A DNA stretch of 27,328 bases from an uncultured Lachnospiraceae bacterium (GCA_934317845.1 CAKRES010000024.1:1-27328), one strand, 5' to 3'; numbered from the stretch's first letter, positions 8,371 to 15,906 are shown. The notes: generated by a model from the letters alone, not told the origin. Program-made: numbers and translations.

Positions 8371-10161
8371 ATGAAAAAAAAGAAACCCAGTGTGCTGGCA
8401 AGGCTGATGGAACTGGCGGGAAATCATAAGTATTTTACCTATGCTTCCTGTGTATTGGCAGTACTCAGTGCTCTTGTCGCATTGATCCCATTTTATGAAA
8501 TATGGCGGATCATGCAGGAGGTATTACAGGTACGACCGCACTATGAGAAGGCGGTGCATATGACGCAGTATGGCTGGCAGGCGGTAGGCTTTGCACTGCT
8601 TGCTATGGTGCTTTATATTGCGGCACTGATGTGTTCGCATAAAGCGGCGTTTCGTGTACAGGCAAATATGCGTGTGCGCATGATGGAACATATTATGAAG
8701 CTTCCGCTTGGCTATGTGGAGGTGGAAGGTACCGGAAAGATCCGCAAGGTAGTCAATGATTCCAGTGCGGCGACGGAGACATTTCTGGCACATAACCTTC
8801 CGGATAAATTTGTGTCCTATGCAACACCAGTCGGTCTGATCACCATGATGATGGTATTTGACTGGCGTCTGGGTCTGATCAGTCTGATTCCGGCAGTGAT
8901 CGCATTTTTACTGATGGGTACGCTGATGATGGGACCGAAAATGGCAGAGGATATGAAGCAGTATCAAAATGCGTTGGAGACGATGTCTTCGGAAGCGGTG
9001 GAATATGTCCGGGGTGTTCCGGTCGTAAAAACATTTGGTCAGACCGTATTTTCTTTTAAGCGTTTTAAAAATGCGATTGACGAGTATGAGAAATGGACGC
9101 TTGATTATACCAAAGGAATGACGTGGCCGATGGTGGCATTTACTACGGCAGCCAATGGAGTGTTTGCCGCACTGATCATAGCTGCCTACCTGCTTGGTGG
9201 AAATCATATCACAGATACCTTTGTATTAAATCTGATCTTTTATATTTTGATCACTTCCGTCCTTACGACTACCTTGATGAAGGTGGCGTATGCCGGAGAA
9301 TCCCAGATGGTGGTGCAGGATGCGTTAAACCGTATGGATGCAGTATTTGAGGTTGCTCCGCTTTCAGAACCGGAGAAGCCGCTTATGCCTAAGGATGCTT
9401 CCATTTGTCTCGACCACGTGGCATTTTCTTATGAGGGAGCAAAGAATCGTGCGGTAGATGATGTTACGCTTACGATTTCGGCAGGCACACATGTGGCATT
9501 TGTCGGGCCATCCGGCGGTGGAAAAACAACGCTGGCTTCTTTGGTGGCACGTTTCTTTGATGTGACACAGGGGAGCATCAAAATCGGCGGCGTGGATGTC
9601 AAGCAGATCAGCGGAAAAGAATTGATGAATCAGGTGTCTTATGTATTTCAGGATAGCAGGCTGTTAAAGATCAGCATTTTGGAAAATGTGCGGATGGGAC
9701 GCCCGGATGCCAGTGATGCAGAGGTTATGGAGGCGTTAAAAGCGGCACAGTGTAATGACATTATCGAGAAGCTTCCAAAAGGAGTACATACCGTGATCGG
9801 AACAAAGGGCGTTTATGTATCCGGTGGTGAGGCACAGCGTCTGTCCATCGCCAGAGCATTCTTAAAAAATGCCCCGATCCTGATCCTCGACGAGGCGACG
9901 GCATTTGCAGATCCGGACAATGAACGTCTGGTACAGAAGGCATTTGAAAATCTTGCCAAAAACAAGACGGTTATTATGATCGCACACCGGTTGTCTACCG
10001 TTACGGATGCAGACCGTATTTATGTTTTAAAGGATGGAAAGATCAAAGAGCAGGGAACACATGAGGAGCTTCAGAAGAGTAACGGACTCTATGCACATAT
10101 GTGGAACGAGTATAACAAATCTGTCAACTGGCAGGTAGGAAGGAATGGTGAGACAGCATGA
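8371..10161 (+). CDS. ABC transporter, fused permease-ATPase, first half of a heterodimer
   Basis: A 596-residue type-IV (exporter-fold) half-transporter with AGAAGGAGG upstream. Six transmembrane helices occupy residues about 18-320. The nucleotide-binding domain carries Walker A GPSGGGKTT (Lys385), signature VSGGEAQRLSIARAF (483-497, Val for the usual Leu), Walker B ILILDEAT (Glu508) and switch His539. ETMSSEAVEYVRGVPVVKTFGQT, a coupling region near residue 210, is shared by a Firmicutes family often found as TetR-ABC-ABC clusters and related to YbtP/IrtA-like proteins. The partner overlaps by ATGA. Both ATP sites look intact, except DEATAFADP here replaces the usual DEATSALD D-loop. Drug export or iron-siderophore transport are both possible. 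Confidence 0.9.
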   Translation: MKKKKPSVLARLMELAGNHKYFTYASCVLAVLSALVALIPFYEIWRIMQEVLQVRPHYEKAVHMTQYGWQAVGFALLAMVLYIAALMCSHKAAFRVQANMRVRMMEHIMKLPLGYVEVEGTGKIRKVVNDSSAATETFLAHNLPDKFVSYATPVGLITMMMVFDWRLGLISLIPAVIAFLLMGTLMMGPKMAEDMKQYQNALETMSSEAVEYVRGVPVVKTFGQTVFSFKRFKNAIDEYEKWTLDYTKGMTWPMVAFTTAANGVFAALIIAAYLLGGNHITDTFVLNLIFYILITSVLTTTLMKVAYAGESQMVVQDALNRMDAVFEVAPLSEPEKPLMPKDASICLDHVAFSYEGAKNRAVDDVTLTISAGTHVAFVGPSGGGKTTLASLVARFFDVTQGSIKIGGVDVKQISGKELMNQVSYVFQDSRLLKISILENVRMGRPDASDAEVMEALKAAQCNDIIEKLPKGVHTVIGTKGVYVSGGEAQRLSIARAFLKNAPILILDEATAFADPDNERLVQKAFENLAKNKTVIMIAHRLSTVTDADRIYVLKDGKIKEQGTHEELQKSNGLYAHMWNEYNKSVNWQVGRNGETA

Positions 10162-11891
10162 TAGAGAAATTAAAACACAAGTATGCACTTTCAGATAAGG
10201 GAGCCAGAGGAATGGTGCAGGCAATCGTATCCGTAACCATTTCCAATCTGGTGCTGATGCTTTCCGTGGGTCTTTTGTATCTGCTGGCATCCTACCTGTT
10301 TGCCGGAAGCATAACAAAGGCTCAATTTACAAAGCTGCTTTCTGGTACAGGGGTAGTATTGGTGCTGATCATTATCACAACGCTGATCCAGTATCAGGCG
10401 ACCTTTTATTCTACCTATGTGGAAAGTGGAGTGCGAAGGAGAGCGTTGGCTGAAAAGCTTCGCAAGCTTCCACTTGCATTTTTCGGGAAAAAGGATTTAT
10501 CAGATCTGACCAATACGATCATGTCAGACTGTGCGTTGATTGAAACCGCCAGCTCCCACTGGATTCCGGAATTGGTTGGTGCGTTTATTTCTACAACGAT
10601 CGTTGTGATCTCATTATTCTTCTTTGAATGGCGTATGGCACTGGCGGCTGTCTGGGTAATGCCGATCGCCTTCGTGATCGTGCTGTCATCAAAGAACGTG
10701 ATGAATCAGGTGCACCAGAAAACCATCTCTTATAAGCTGGCATGTCTGGACGGAATTCAGGAAAGTCTGGAGATCGTACGTGATCTGCGTTCTAACAATA
10801 TGACGGAAACCTACATGGAAGGGCTGACAAAGAAGATCAAGGATGTGGAGCATCATGCGATCGTTTCAGAATTTGCAAATGCTGCATTTGTCTGTTCCGC
10901 ACAGATGATCTTGAAGATCGGAATCGGTACGACGGCATTGGTGGGAAGTATCTTACTTGTTTCCGGGCAGATCAGTGTATTGACATTTTTCATGTTCCTG
11001 CTGGTTGTGACCAGAATGTATGAGCCGCTTCAGATCTCGCTTCAGAATTTGTCTGCGATCATCAGTATCAACAAGAACTGCGCCCGCATGGATGAAATTC
11101 TTTCCCACGATGAGCAGACGGGAACAGAAACACTGAGCCATGAAGGCTATGATATTACATTTGATCATGTGTCCTTCTCTTATGAGGATGGAGAATCCAT
11201 TCTGTCTGATGTCAGCTTTACAGCAAAGCAGGGAGAGGTAACTGCACTGATCGGACCGTCCGGTGGAGGAAAGACGACGGTATCAAGACTTGCAGCAAGA
11301 TTCTGGGATGTCAATTCCGGAACAGTAAGTGTCGGTGGAATGGATGTTTCCAAAATAGATCCGGAGAAGCTGTTATCGCTTTATTCCATTGTCTTTCAGG
11401 ATGTTACATTGTTTAACAATACGATCATGGAAAATATCCGGATCGGTAGAAAAGATGCGACGGAGGAAGAGGTAATGGCAGCAGCAAAACTTGCAAACTG
11501 CTGTGAGTTTGTGGAGCGTCTTTCGGAAAAATGGAATACGATGATCGGAGAAAATGGTTCTGAGCTGTCCGGTGGAGAGCGTCAGAGAATCTCGATTGCT
11601 CGTGCATTCTTAAAAGATGCCCCGATCATTTTAATGGATGAGGCGACCGCCTCCCTTGATGTGGATAACGAATCGCTGATTCAGGAATCCATTTCCAAAT
11701 TGATCCGGAATAAGACGGTGCTGATCATTGCACACCGTATGCGTACGGTAGATGGCGTAGATCAGATCGTTGTATTGAAAGATGGTGTTGTGGCAGAGCA
11801 GGGAAGCCCGCAAGAATTAAAGAAGCAGGATGGAATCTATAAACATATGGTAGAGCTTCAGCTTGCTACAGAACAGTGGAAATATGCCTAA
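10158..11891 (+). CDS. ABC transporter, fused permease-ATPase, second half of a heterodimer
   Basis: A 577-residue partner of the preceding gene, beginning in a four-base ATGA overlap that implies coupled translation in fixed ratio. Six helices lie in residues about 18-310. The ATPase has Walker A GPSGGGKTT (Lys372), LSGGERQRISIARAF, Walker B IILMDEATASLD (Glu495) and IAHRMRTV. All motifs are canonical, unlike the slightly modified signature and D-loop of the partner, which fits an asymmetric heterodimer. A terminator follows at once, closing the operon. Substrate remains unknown. YbtQ/IrtB-like iron-chelate transport or multidrug efflux are the main options, and the GTTAGC dyad upstream of the pair is the only hint toward metal control. 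Confidence 0.9.
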   Translation: MIEKLKHKYALSDKGARGMVQAIVSVTISNLVLMLSVGLLYLLASYLFAGSITKAQFTKLLSGTGVVLVLIIITTLIQYQATFYSTYVESGVRRRALAEKLRKLPLAFFGKKDLSDLTNTIMSDCALIETASSHWIPELVGAFISTTIVVISLFFFEWRMALAAVWVMPIAFVIVLSSKNVMNQVHQKTISYKLACLDGIQESLEIVRDLRSNNMTETYMEGLTKKIKDVEHHAIVSEFANAAFVCSAQMILKIGIGTTALVGSILLVSGQISVLTFFMFLLVVTRMYEPLQISLQNLSAIISINKNCARMDEILSHDEQTGTETLSHEGYDITFDHVSFSYEDGESILSDVSFTAKQGEVTALIGPSGGGKTTVSRLAARFWDVNSGTVSVGGMDVSKIDPEKLLSLYSIVFQDVTLFNNTIMENIRIGRKDATEEEVMAAAKLANCCEFVERLSEKWNTMIGENGSELSGGERQRISIARAFLKDAPIILMDEATASLDVDNESLIQESISKLIRNKTVLIIAHRMRTVDGVDQIVVLKDGVVAEQGSPQELKKQDGIYKHMVELQLATEQWKYA

Positions 11892-11912
11892 GGTTGGAAC
11901 CTTTCTTTCCAT

Positions 11913-11957
11913 AAAAGCCGTTTCTTATCTGGCGTTTGCCGGAGGGGAACGGTTTTT
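11913..11957 (+). terminator. Rho-independent terminator after the ABC pair
   Basis: Outer stem AAAAGCCGTT with AACGGTTTTT (one G-U), inner hairpin CTGGC/GCCGG, and a T-tract at 11953-11957. Confidence 0.75.
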
Positions 11958-12002
11958 GTTATGAAAGAAAATTTGAAAAGTTGCGAAAATAGGTGGCTTT
12001 TG

Positions 12003-12077
12003 GGTTGGAAAAGTTACAAAATACTTAAAAATAAGGTTGGAAAAATAGCAAAACGATTGTATAATGAGGTTGGAAAA
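12003..12077 (+). promoter_or_regulatory. Promoter of the DUF4143 gene embedded in GGTTGGAAAA repeats
   Basis: TTGGAA at 12037-12042, a 17-nt spacer and TATAAT at 12060-12065. GGTTGGAAAA occurs at 12003, 12035 and 12068, i.e. every 32-33 bp (about three helical turns), and the middle copy contains the -35. A shorter GGTTGGAA is at 11892. The phasing suggests a regulator binding one DNA face. Confidence 0.5.
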
Positions 12078-12109
12078 ATGGAAATCTAGATAACAAAGGG
12101 GATGATCAC

Positions 12110-13450
12110 ATGTTATATCGTACGGCCGAAGAAAAAATAAATAACTGGATCACAGAGGGAAAAGATGCATTTTTATTGACTGGGGCGCGTCAGATTGGAA
12201 AAACATATCTGATCCGGCATTGTTTAGAACAGGCACAGATTCCTTATTTAGAAATAAATTTTATTGAGCGGCCGGAGCTTGTAGAGGTTTTTATGAAAGC
12301 AAAGGATGCAAAAGATCTGTTGCTGCGCTTAAGTGTAATAGCAAAAGAACCACTTATACCAGGCAAAACAATCTTTTTTTTAGATGAGGTGCAGGAGTGC
12401 AAAGATATTGTTACCCGGATAAAATTTCTTGTAGAGGAAGGCAGTTATCGTTACATTATGAGCGGATCTTTGCTGGGGGTGGAATTGAATGATCTGCGTT
12501 CTGCACCGGTGGGATATTTGCGTGTACTTGATATGTATCCACTATGCTTTGAAGAATTTTGCCGGGCAGTGGGAATAAGAAATGAGATATGGCAGAAAAT
12601 ACATGATTGTTTTAAAAACAGAATACCTGTCGATTCCTTTCTTCATGAAAAAATGCTGGATGTATTTTACCTGTATTTGATCATAGGGGGGATGCCGGAG
12701 GCGGTAGAGATATATTGTAAGACAAATGATCTTGCTAAAGTGTTACAGATTCATGAAAAGATCATACGGCTTTATAAGACGGATTTTTCCAAATATGAAC
12801 ATCGTTACAAATTAAAATTGCAGGAAATATATGAAGCGATGCCGGGGCAGTTAGATCAAAAGAATAAAAGATTTAAGCTCAGCAGCATTGGCAAGGGAAT
12901 GAGTTACGACCGGGCAGAAAATGCATTTTTATGGCTTAAGGATGCCGGGGTTGCGATTCCTGTATATAATATTACAGAACCAAAATTGCCGCTTCAGGTC
13001 AGTGAGAACAGAAATTTGTTTAAACTCTTTTTCTCTGATGTAGGGCTTTTGACAAGCTGTTATTCGCAGGCTGTAAAATTGGCAATTTTGCGGAAAGATC
13101 CTGCTATCAATAATGGAGCGCTCTTTGAAAATGTTGTTGCGCAGGAGCTGCTTGCCCAAGGACATAAGGAATACTACTTTAACAGTAAAAAGCAGGGAGA
13201 ATTGGATTTTGTAATAGAGCTTGATGGAAAAGTGGTGCCATTGGAGATCAAGTCCGGTAAAGATTATAAGAGACATTCGGCATTAAATAACGTACTGGAA
13301 ACAGAAAATTACGGGATAGAAGAAGCCTATGTCTTTTCTGACAGAAATGTAGAGATAGAAAAAAAACGGATCTATGTTCCCATTTATATGATCTCCTTTT
13401 TAAAAGAAGAGGAAATCGCACAATTTATCTACACATTGGATTTGCCGTGA
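12110..13450 (+). CDS. AAA-type ATPase with C-terminal DUF4143 domain
   Basis: A 446-residue ATPase of a widespread family of unassigned function, starting at an ATG after AAAGGGGATGATC. The N-terminal AAA core has Walker A GARQIGKT (Lys31), Walker B TIFFLDEVQ (Asp92, Glu93) and sensor-like YIMSGSLLG. The middle part (about 180-300) is a helical/winged region. The C-terminal DUF4143 part carries a PD-(D/E)XK-like pattern, GELDFVI (Asp366) then LEIKSGK (Glu379, Lys381), so nuclease-type chemistry is possible but unproven. These proteins occur as scattered stand-alone accessory genes. This copy sits between two terminators with its own promoter, which fits an independently acquired single-gene unit. 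A toxin- or defence-like role is only a guess. Confidence 0.88.
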   Translation: MLYRTAEEKINNWITEGKDAFLLTGARQIGKTYLIRHCLEQAQIPYLEINFIERPELVEVFMKAKDAKDLLLRLSVIAKEPLIPGKTIFFLDEVQECKDIVTRIKFLVEEGSYRYIMSGSLLGVELNDLRSAPVGYLRVLDMYPLCFEEFCRAVGIRNEIWQKIHDCFKNRIPVDSFLHEKMLDVFYLYLIIGGMPEAVEIYCKTNDLAKVLQIHEKIIRLYKTDFSKYEHRYKLKLQEIYEAMPGQLDQKNKRFKLSSIGKGMSYDRAENAFLWLKDAGVAIPVYNITEPKLPLQVSENRNLFKLFFSDVGLLTSCYSQAVKLAILRKDPAINNGALFENVVAQELLAQGHKEYYFNSKKQGELDFVIELDGKVVPLEIKSGKDYKRHSALNNVLETENYGIEEAYVFSDRNVEIEKKRIYVPIYMISFLKEEEIAQFIYTLDLP

Positions 13451-13505
13451 AATAACAATTATAGCGTTAATCCTGACATTTCGACTTAAAATCGACAAAT
13501 GGAGC

Positions 13506-13566
13506 AAACCTGGATCATGGCAGTTTCTTAAAACAGAAACTGCGTGAATCCGGGTTTCTTTTTTCT
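13506..13566 (+). terminator. Rho-independent terminator after the DUF4143 gene
   Basis: Ten-bp stem AAACCTGGAT with ATCCGGGTTT (one T-G), capped by a second stem GCAGTTTC/GAAACTGC, then CTTTTTT. Confidence 0.85.
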
Positions 13567-13624
13567 AAATATGAAAAAATCATAAGTGAATTTGATTGAT
13601 TTATGGGGGGGGAAAAATTCGACT

Positions 13625-13694
13625 TTGACAACCACAGGTTGTCATTTTTAACAACAAATCGTTGTTGGACAGGCTCATTTTGTTGTGCTACGAT
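13625..13694 (+). promoter_or_regulatory. Promoter region of the Rpn-type gene with paired ACAAC/GTTGT dyads
   Basis: A likely promoter is TTGGAC at 13665-13670, an 18-nt spacer and TACGAT at 13689-13694 with TGc before it. Upstream and over the -35 lie two inverted repeats: GACAACC-aca-GGTTGTC at 13627-13643 and AACAAC-aaatc-GTTGTT at 13650-13666. Their centres are about 23 bp apart, and another GTTGT is near 13682. A TTGACA also occurs at 13625 but lacks a matching -10. Confidence 0.5.
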
Positions 13695-13738
13695 ATTTGT
13701 ATACGGTCCGTAAGATTAAAGATTAGGAGGGTATTATT

Positions 13739-14722
13739 ATTCGGAATAAAAAAGAAACATTACGGGATTATTTCCCCATGCTTCCTACAAAGAAGGAACT
13801 GTTTGAGAGGATTCAGTCTGACAAGGAATTAGCTTTGGAGTATGCATCGTGGAAAGAAAAGTACCAGCAGGAGTTTTTGGACTTTTGTACAGGAGAAAAG
13901 GGTGTTAAGGTGCTCTATGATTCCTTTTTTAAAGAAGTTCTACACCCGGAATATGCAGCAGGGCGATTGGAGGACTGGCTCTCCGTCGTGCTTGGCGAGC
14001 GGGTAACGATACTTACGGTTTTGCCTAACGATTCGACCAGAATTGCAGACGAAACTTCTTTATTGGTAACGGATATTGTTGTGGAATTGGAAGATGGAAG
14101 TATTGCAAATGTAGAAGTACAAAAAGTGGGCTATATGTTTCCGGGGCAGCGGTGTGCCTGCTATTCCGCTGATCTGTTATTGCGTCAGTACAAACGTGTC
14201 CGGGATCAGAGCCGGGAACATAAATTCAGTTACAAAGATATTAAAAATGTATATACGATCGTGCTCTATGAAAATAGTCCCAAAGAATTTCATCTACATG
14301 AAAACTGCTATATCCATCGTGCCGAACAGGTGGTAGACAGTGGACTGAAACTTAATCTGTTGCAGAAATATATCTTCCTTCCTCTTGACATTTTTAAGAA
14401 ATCTCATCACAATAAACCTATCAGGAACAGATTGGAAGCATGGCTGACATTCTTTAGTGCAGAGGATCAGGAAGAAATTGTAACATTACTGGAAACTTAT
14501 CCGGAATTTCTGCCTCTTTACAAAGATTTGTATGAGTTATGCCTGAATACAAAGAAGGTGATGAGTATGTTTTCCAAAGAATTACAGGAACTAGACCGGA
14601 ACACAGTAAGCTATATGATTGATGAAATGCAGGAAGAGATCAACCAGCAGAAAGCAGAGATTGAGGCAAAAGATGCAGAGATCAAAGCGTTAAAACAACA
14701 ACTGGAAGTATTACAAAATTAG
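13739..14722 (+). CDS. Rpn/YhgA-like PD-(D/E)XK nuclease family protein, probable AUU start
   Basis: A member of the recombination-promoting nuclease / PDDEXK_2 'transposase-like' family. The first ATG is at 13778 and has no ribosome site. AGGAGGG at 13725-13731 lies 8 nt before an in-frame ATT at 13739, and the frame from there reads RNKKETLRDYFPM, matching my recollection of this family's usual N-terminus (TLREYFPM). I therefore place the start at ATT 13739, a rare start codon, or a mutated ATG. The core has DSFFKEVL, then TDIVVELEDG (Asp99 counted from 13778) and VEVQ (Glu113, Gln115), the D...ExQ catalytic set. PNDSTRIADE and YSADLLLRQYKRVR are family hallmarks. The C-terminus is a coiled coil. 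If AUU is not used, expression would be weak. Not a true IS element: no terminal repeats are seen. Confidence 0.82.
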   Translation: MRNKKETLRDYFPMLPTKKELFERIQSDKELALEYASWKEKYQQEFLDFCTGEKGVKVLYDSFFKEVLHPEYAAGRLEDWLSVVLGERVTILTVLPNDSTRIADETSLLVTDIVVELEDGSIANVEVQKVGYMFPGQRCACYSADLLLRQYKRVRDQSREHKFSYKDIKNVYTIVLYENSPKEFHLHENCYIHRAEQVVDSGLKLNLLQKYIFLPLDIFKKSHHNKPIRNRLEAWLTFFSAEDQEEIVTLLETYPEFLPLYKDLYELCLNTKKVMSMFSKELQELDRNTVSYMIDEMQEEINQQKAEIEAKDAEIKALKQQLEVLQN

Positions 14723-14732
14723 AATGAAACCT

Positions 14733-14793
14733 AAACAAAACTCCCTGATATTCTATCGATGTTTGAGATGAACGATCAGGGAGTTTTGTTTTA
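14733..14793 (+). terminator. Terminator after the Rpn-type gene
   Basis: A perfect 17-bp stem (AAACAAAACTCCCTGAT with its complement ending in GTTTTGTTT) around a 25-nt loop at 14750-14774, ending in T-rich sequence. Confidence 0.85.
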
Positions 14794-14817
14794 AACCGAC
14801 GGCGATATCATATTGCG

Positions 14818-14865
14818 AATGCCCCAACACTCTGCTGCAGTTAAGCAGCAAAGCACCGGGGCATT
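14818..14865. repeat. Imperfect long hairpin before repeat copy A
   Basis: AATGCCCC and GGGGCATT form a perfect 8-bp outer stem; CTGCT/AGCAG pair inside. It ends 8 nt before the first 116-bp repeat and is followed by ACTTTTG, so it may be a weak terminator. Confidence 0.5.
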
Positions 14866-14873
14866 ACTTTTGA

Positions 14874-14989
14874 TACATCTTTTTAAAGTTTCCCCCGGCA
14901 TTGCCGGGGGTATGAGGGGAGGAGAGATTTCAATATATGAAAAGCTCTTACAATACATACTATAAAGAAAAAATGTGACCAAATCGTGT
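14874..14989 (+). repeat. 116-bp direct repeat, copy A, with hairpin, RBS and 13-codon ORF
   Basis: Nearly identical to 15173-15288. It contains TACATCTTTTTAAAG, a hairpin CCCCCGG-loop-CCGGGGG whose loop differs between copies while the stem is kept, then GGGGAGGAGAG (a strong Shine-Dalgarno site) and an ORF at 14937-14978 reading MKSSYNTYYKEKM. Weaker similarity continues about 25 nt past the end. It may be a dispersed leader or a repeated small gene; no terminal inverted repeats mark it as an insertion element. Confidence 0.8.
14937..14978 (+). CDS. Putative 13-residue peptide MKSSYNTYYKEKM (repeat copy A)
   Basis: An ATG 9 nt after GGAGGAGAG, ending in TGA. It has three tyrosines in 13 residues. 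The only protein-level difference from copy B is Thr7 to Ala. It is too short for any domain and has no hydrophobic stretch. It could be a leader peptide or the start of a longer, decayed gene. Confidence 0.35.
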   Translation: MKSSYNTYYKEKM

Positions 14990-15124
14990 ATGCATTCTGA
15001 AGAAACTCTTAAGAACTTTTGAGGGATTCGTGAAGTGCAGGCGTTTTTACGCAGTGCAGCAAAAGCGAAAGCGTGCCTGAAAAAACCTGATTCCACGAAG
15101 GGGCGTGACTGTTCAGATCCTTTT

Positions 15125-15166
15125 ATATAAAAAGAAACTATCCCGAAGATCATTCGGGATAGTTTC
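15125..15166 (-). terminator. Terminator acting on the minus strand
   Basis: A perfect 14-bp stem GAAACTATCCCGAA/TTCGGGATAGTTTC (15134-15147 and 15153-15166). Read on the minus strand it is followed by TTTTTATATAAAA, a U-rich tail. On the plus strand no T-tract follows. This implies a minus-strand transcript entering from above 15166, though no gene on that strand is convincing. Confidence 0.55.
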
Positions 15167-15172
15167 ACGTTG

Positions 15173-15288
15173 TACATCTTTTTAAAGTTCCCCCGGTTCT
15201 GACCGGGGGCATGAGGGGAGGAGAGATTTCAATATATGAAAAGCTCTTACAATGCCTACTATAAAGAAAAAATGTGACCAAAACGTGT
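15173..15288 (+). repeat. 116-bp direct repeat, copy B, with hairpin, RBS and 13-codon ORF
   Basis: Second copy of the 14874-14989 repeat, 299 bp downstream start to start. The stem CCCCCGG/CCGGGGG is kept with a different loop, and GGGGAGGAGAG and the ORF are kept. Like copy A it begins just after an inverted repeat (here 15134-15166). Confidence 0.8.
15236..15277 (+). CDS. Putative 13-residue peptide MKSSYNAYYKEKM (repeat copy B)
   Basis: Same ORF as in copy A with one changed codon (ACA to GCC). After its TGA the same frame stays open to a TAA at 15392-15394, taking in an ATG at 15296 and ending in SDPFGSLSGSSL. Confidence 0.35.
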   Translation: MKSSYNAYYKEKM

Positions 15289-15295
15289 TCTCTTT

Positions 15296-15394
15296 ATGAA
15301 GAAAGTATTAAATCAACCAATGATTGCGAAAAAAGTTGAGCACGATAAAATAGTAAGTGACCCGTTCGGATCTCTTTCTGGAAGCTCCCTATAA
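15296..15394 (+). CDS. Possible small protein of 32 residues downstream of repeat B
   Basis: The ORF starts MKKVLNQPMIAKKVEHDK and ends SDPFGSLSGSSL. No ribosome site precedes the ATG, and it lies in the same frame as the 13-codon ORF upstream, so it would rely on coupled re-initiation or on reading past the TGA. The SDPFGS tail recalls DPxGSYTG segments I associate with small clostridial proteins of unknown role. It may be a decayed relative. Low certainty. Confidence 0.25.
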   Translation: MKKVLNQPMIAKKVEHDKIVSDPFGSLSGSSL

Positions 15395-15430
15395 GATCAT
15401 GTCCCCATTTTATGATAAGCACACGGTGAC

Positions 15431-15459
15431 TTGCGAAGTTGCCCACACTGCTTTATAAT
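15431..15459 (+). promoter_or_regulatory. Promoter for the two small membrane protein genes
   Basis: TTGCGA at 15431-15436, a 17-nt spacer and TATAAT at 15454-15459, about 52 nt before the first gene. Confidence 0.65.
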
Positions 15460-15511
15460 AAAACAGTTGAACAAAGAATAAAAAGACACAACAAATAAGG
15501 AGGAATTTATT

Positions 15512-15895
15512 ATGGCATGTTTTTTAGTACCCGCAACAGAAGCAGTGATCACCACTGCAGTAACAAAAGCAGTAGAGAAAAAAGAAGAGAGTCATAAGAA
15601 TACAGAAGAAACCGCACATACCTTTGCGCCAAAATTAAAATGGCTCAATGAGATGTTATGGGGAGGCAGTGCGCTTCTTATGTTAGAGCATGTATGGCAT
15701 GGAGAGGTGGTACCATATTTCCCATTTTTAACCGCAGCCGTAGACAAGGCCGATACGATTGCCATGCTTCAGGAAATGGCAACAGCCGGAGTGGGAATGG
15801 CTGTATTAGTCACCGCAGTCTGGGGTGGCATGGTAGCAGTGTCCCATATGCTGGAAAAGAGAGAACAAAAAGAGCAGAAAAAGGCAGAAGAATAG
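15512..15895 (+). CDS. Small membrane protein, conserved-looking, function unknown
   Basis: A 127-residue protein with a strong AAGGAGGAATTTATT ribosome site. The N-terminus MACFLVPATEAVITTAVTKA is amphipathic or hydrophobic and could anchor or serve as a helix. A charged linker (about 24-43) follows, then hydrophobic segments LNEMLWGGSALLMLEHVWHG, VVPYFPFLTAAV and AGVGMAVLVTAVWGGMVAV (about 89-111), and a Lys/Glu-rich tail. It has His/Trp in EHVWHGE, which could bind a metal or cofactor, but this is a guess. I recall similar proteins in other Lachnospiraceae, always without assigned function. It sits 11 nt before a second small membrane protein and likely works with it. Confidence 0.8.
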   Translation: MACFLVPATEAVITTAVTKAVEKKEESHKNTEETAHTFAPKLKWLNEMLWGGSALLMLEHVWHGEVVPYFPFLTAAVDKADTIAMLQEMATAGVGMAVLVTAVWGGMVAVSHMLEKREQKEQKKAEE

Positions 15896-15906
15896 GAGGG
15901 ATTGCA

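Noticed and set aside
13605..13714. 36-codon ORF beginning at the G8 tract
   Set aside because: No ribosome site; it runs through the promoter and dyads of the Rpn-type gene.
13739..14722. Insertion sequence around the Rpn-type gene
   Set aside because: No terminal inverted repeats or target-site duplication are visible; the family name 'transposase' does not make it an IS element here.
14791..15177. Minus-strand 128-codon frame over the 116-bp repeat
   Set aside because: It crosses two hairpins, a terminator and the repeat, lacks domain-like sequence, and its stop-free length is explained by the plus-strand composition. A minus-strand transcript may exist, but I see no protein.
14874..15288. 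CRISPR array
   Set aside because: Only two 116-bp copies, far apart, with an ORF inside; no short regular repeats or cas genes.
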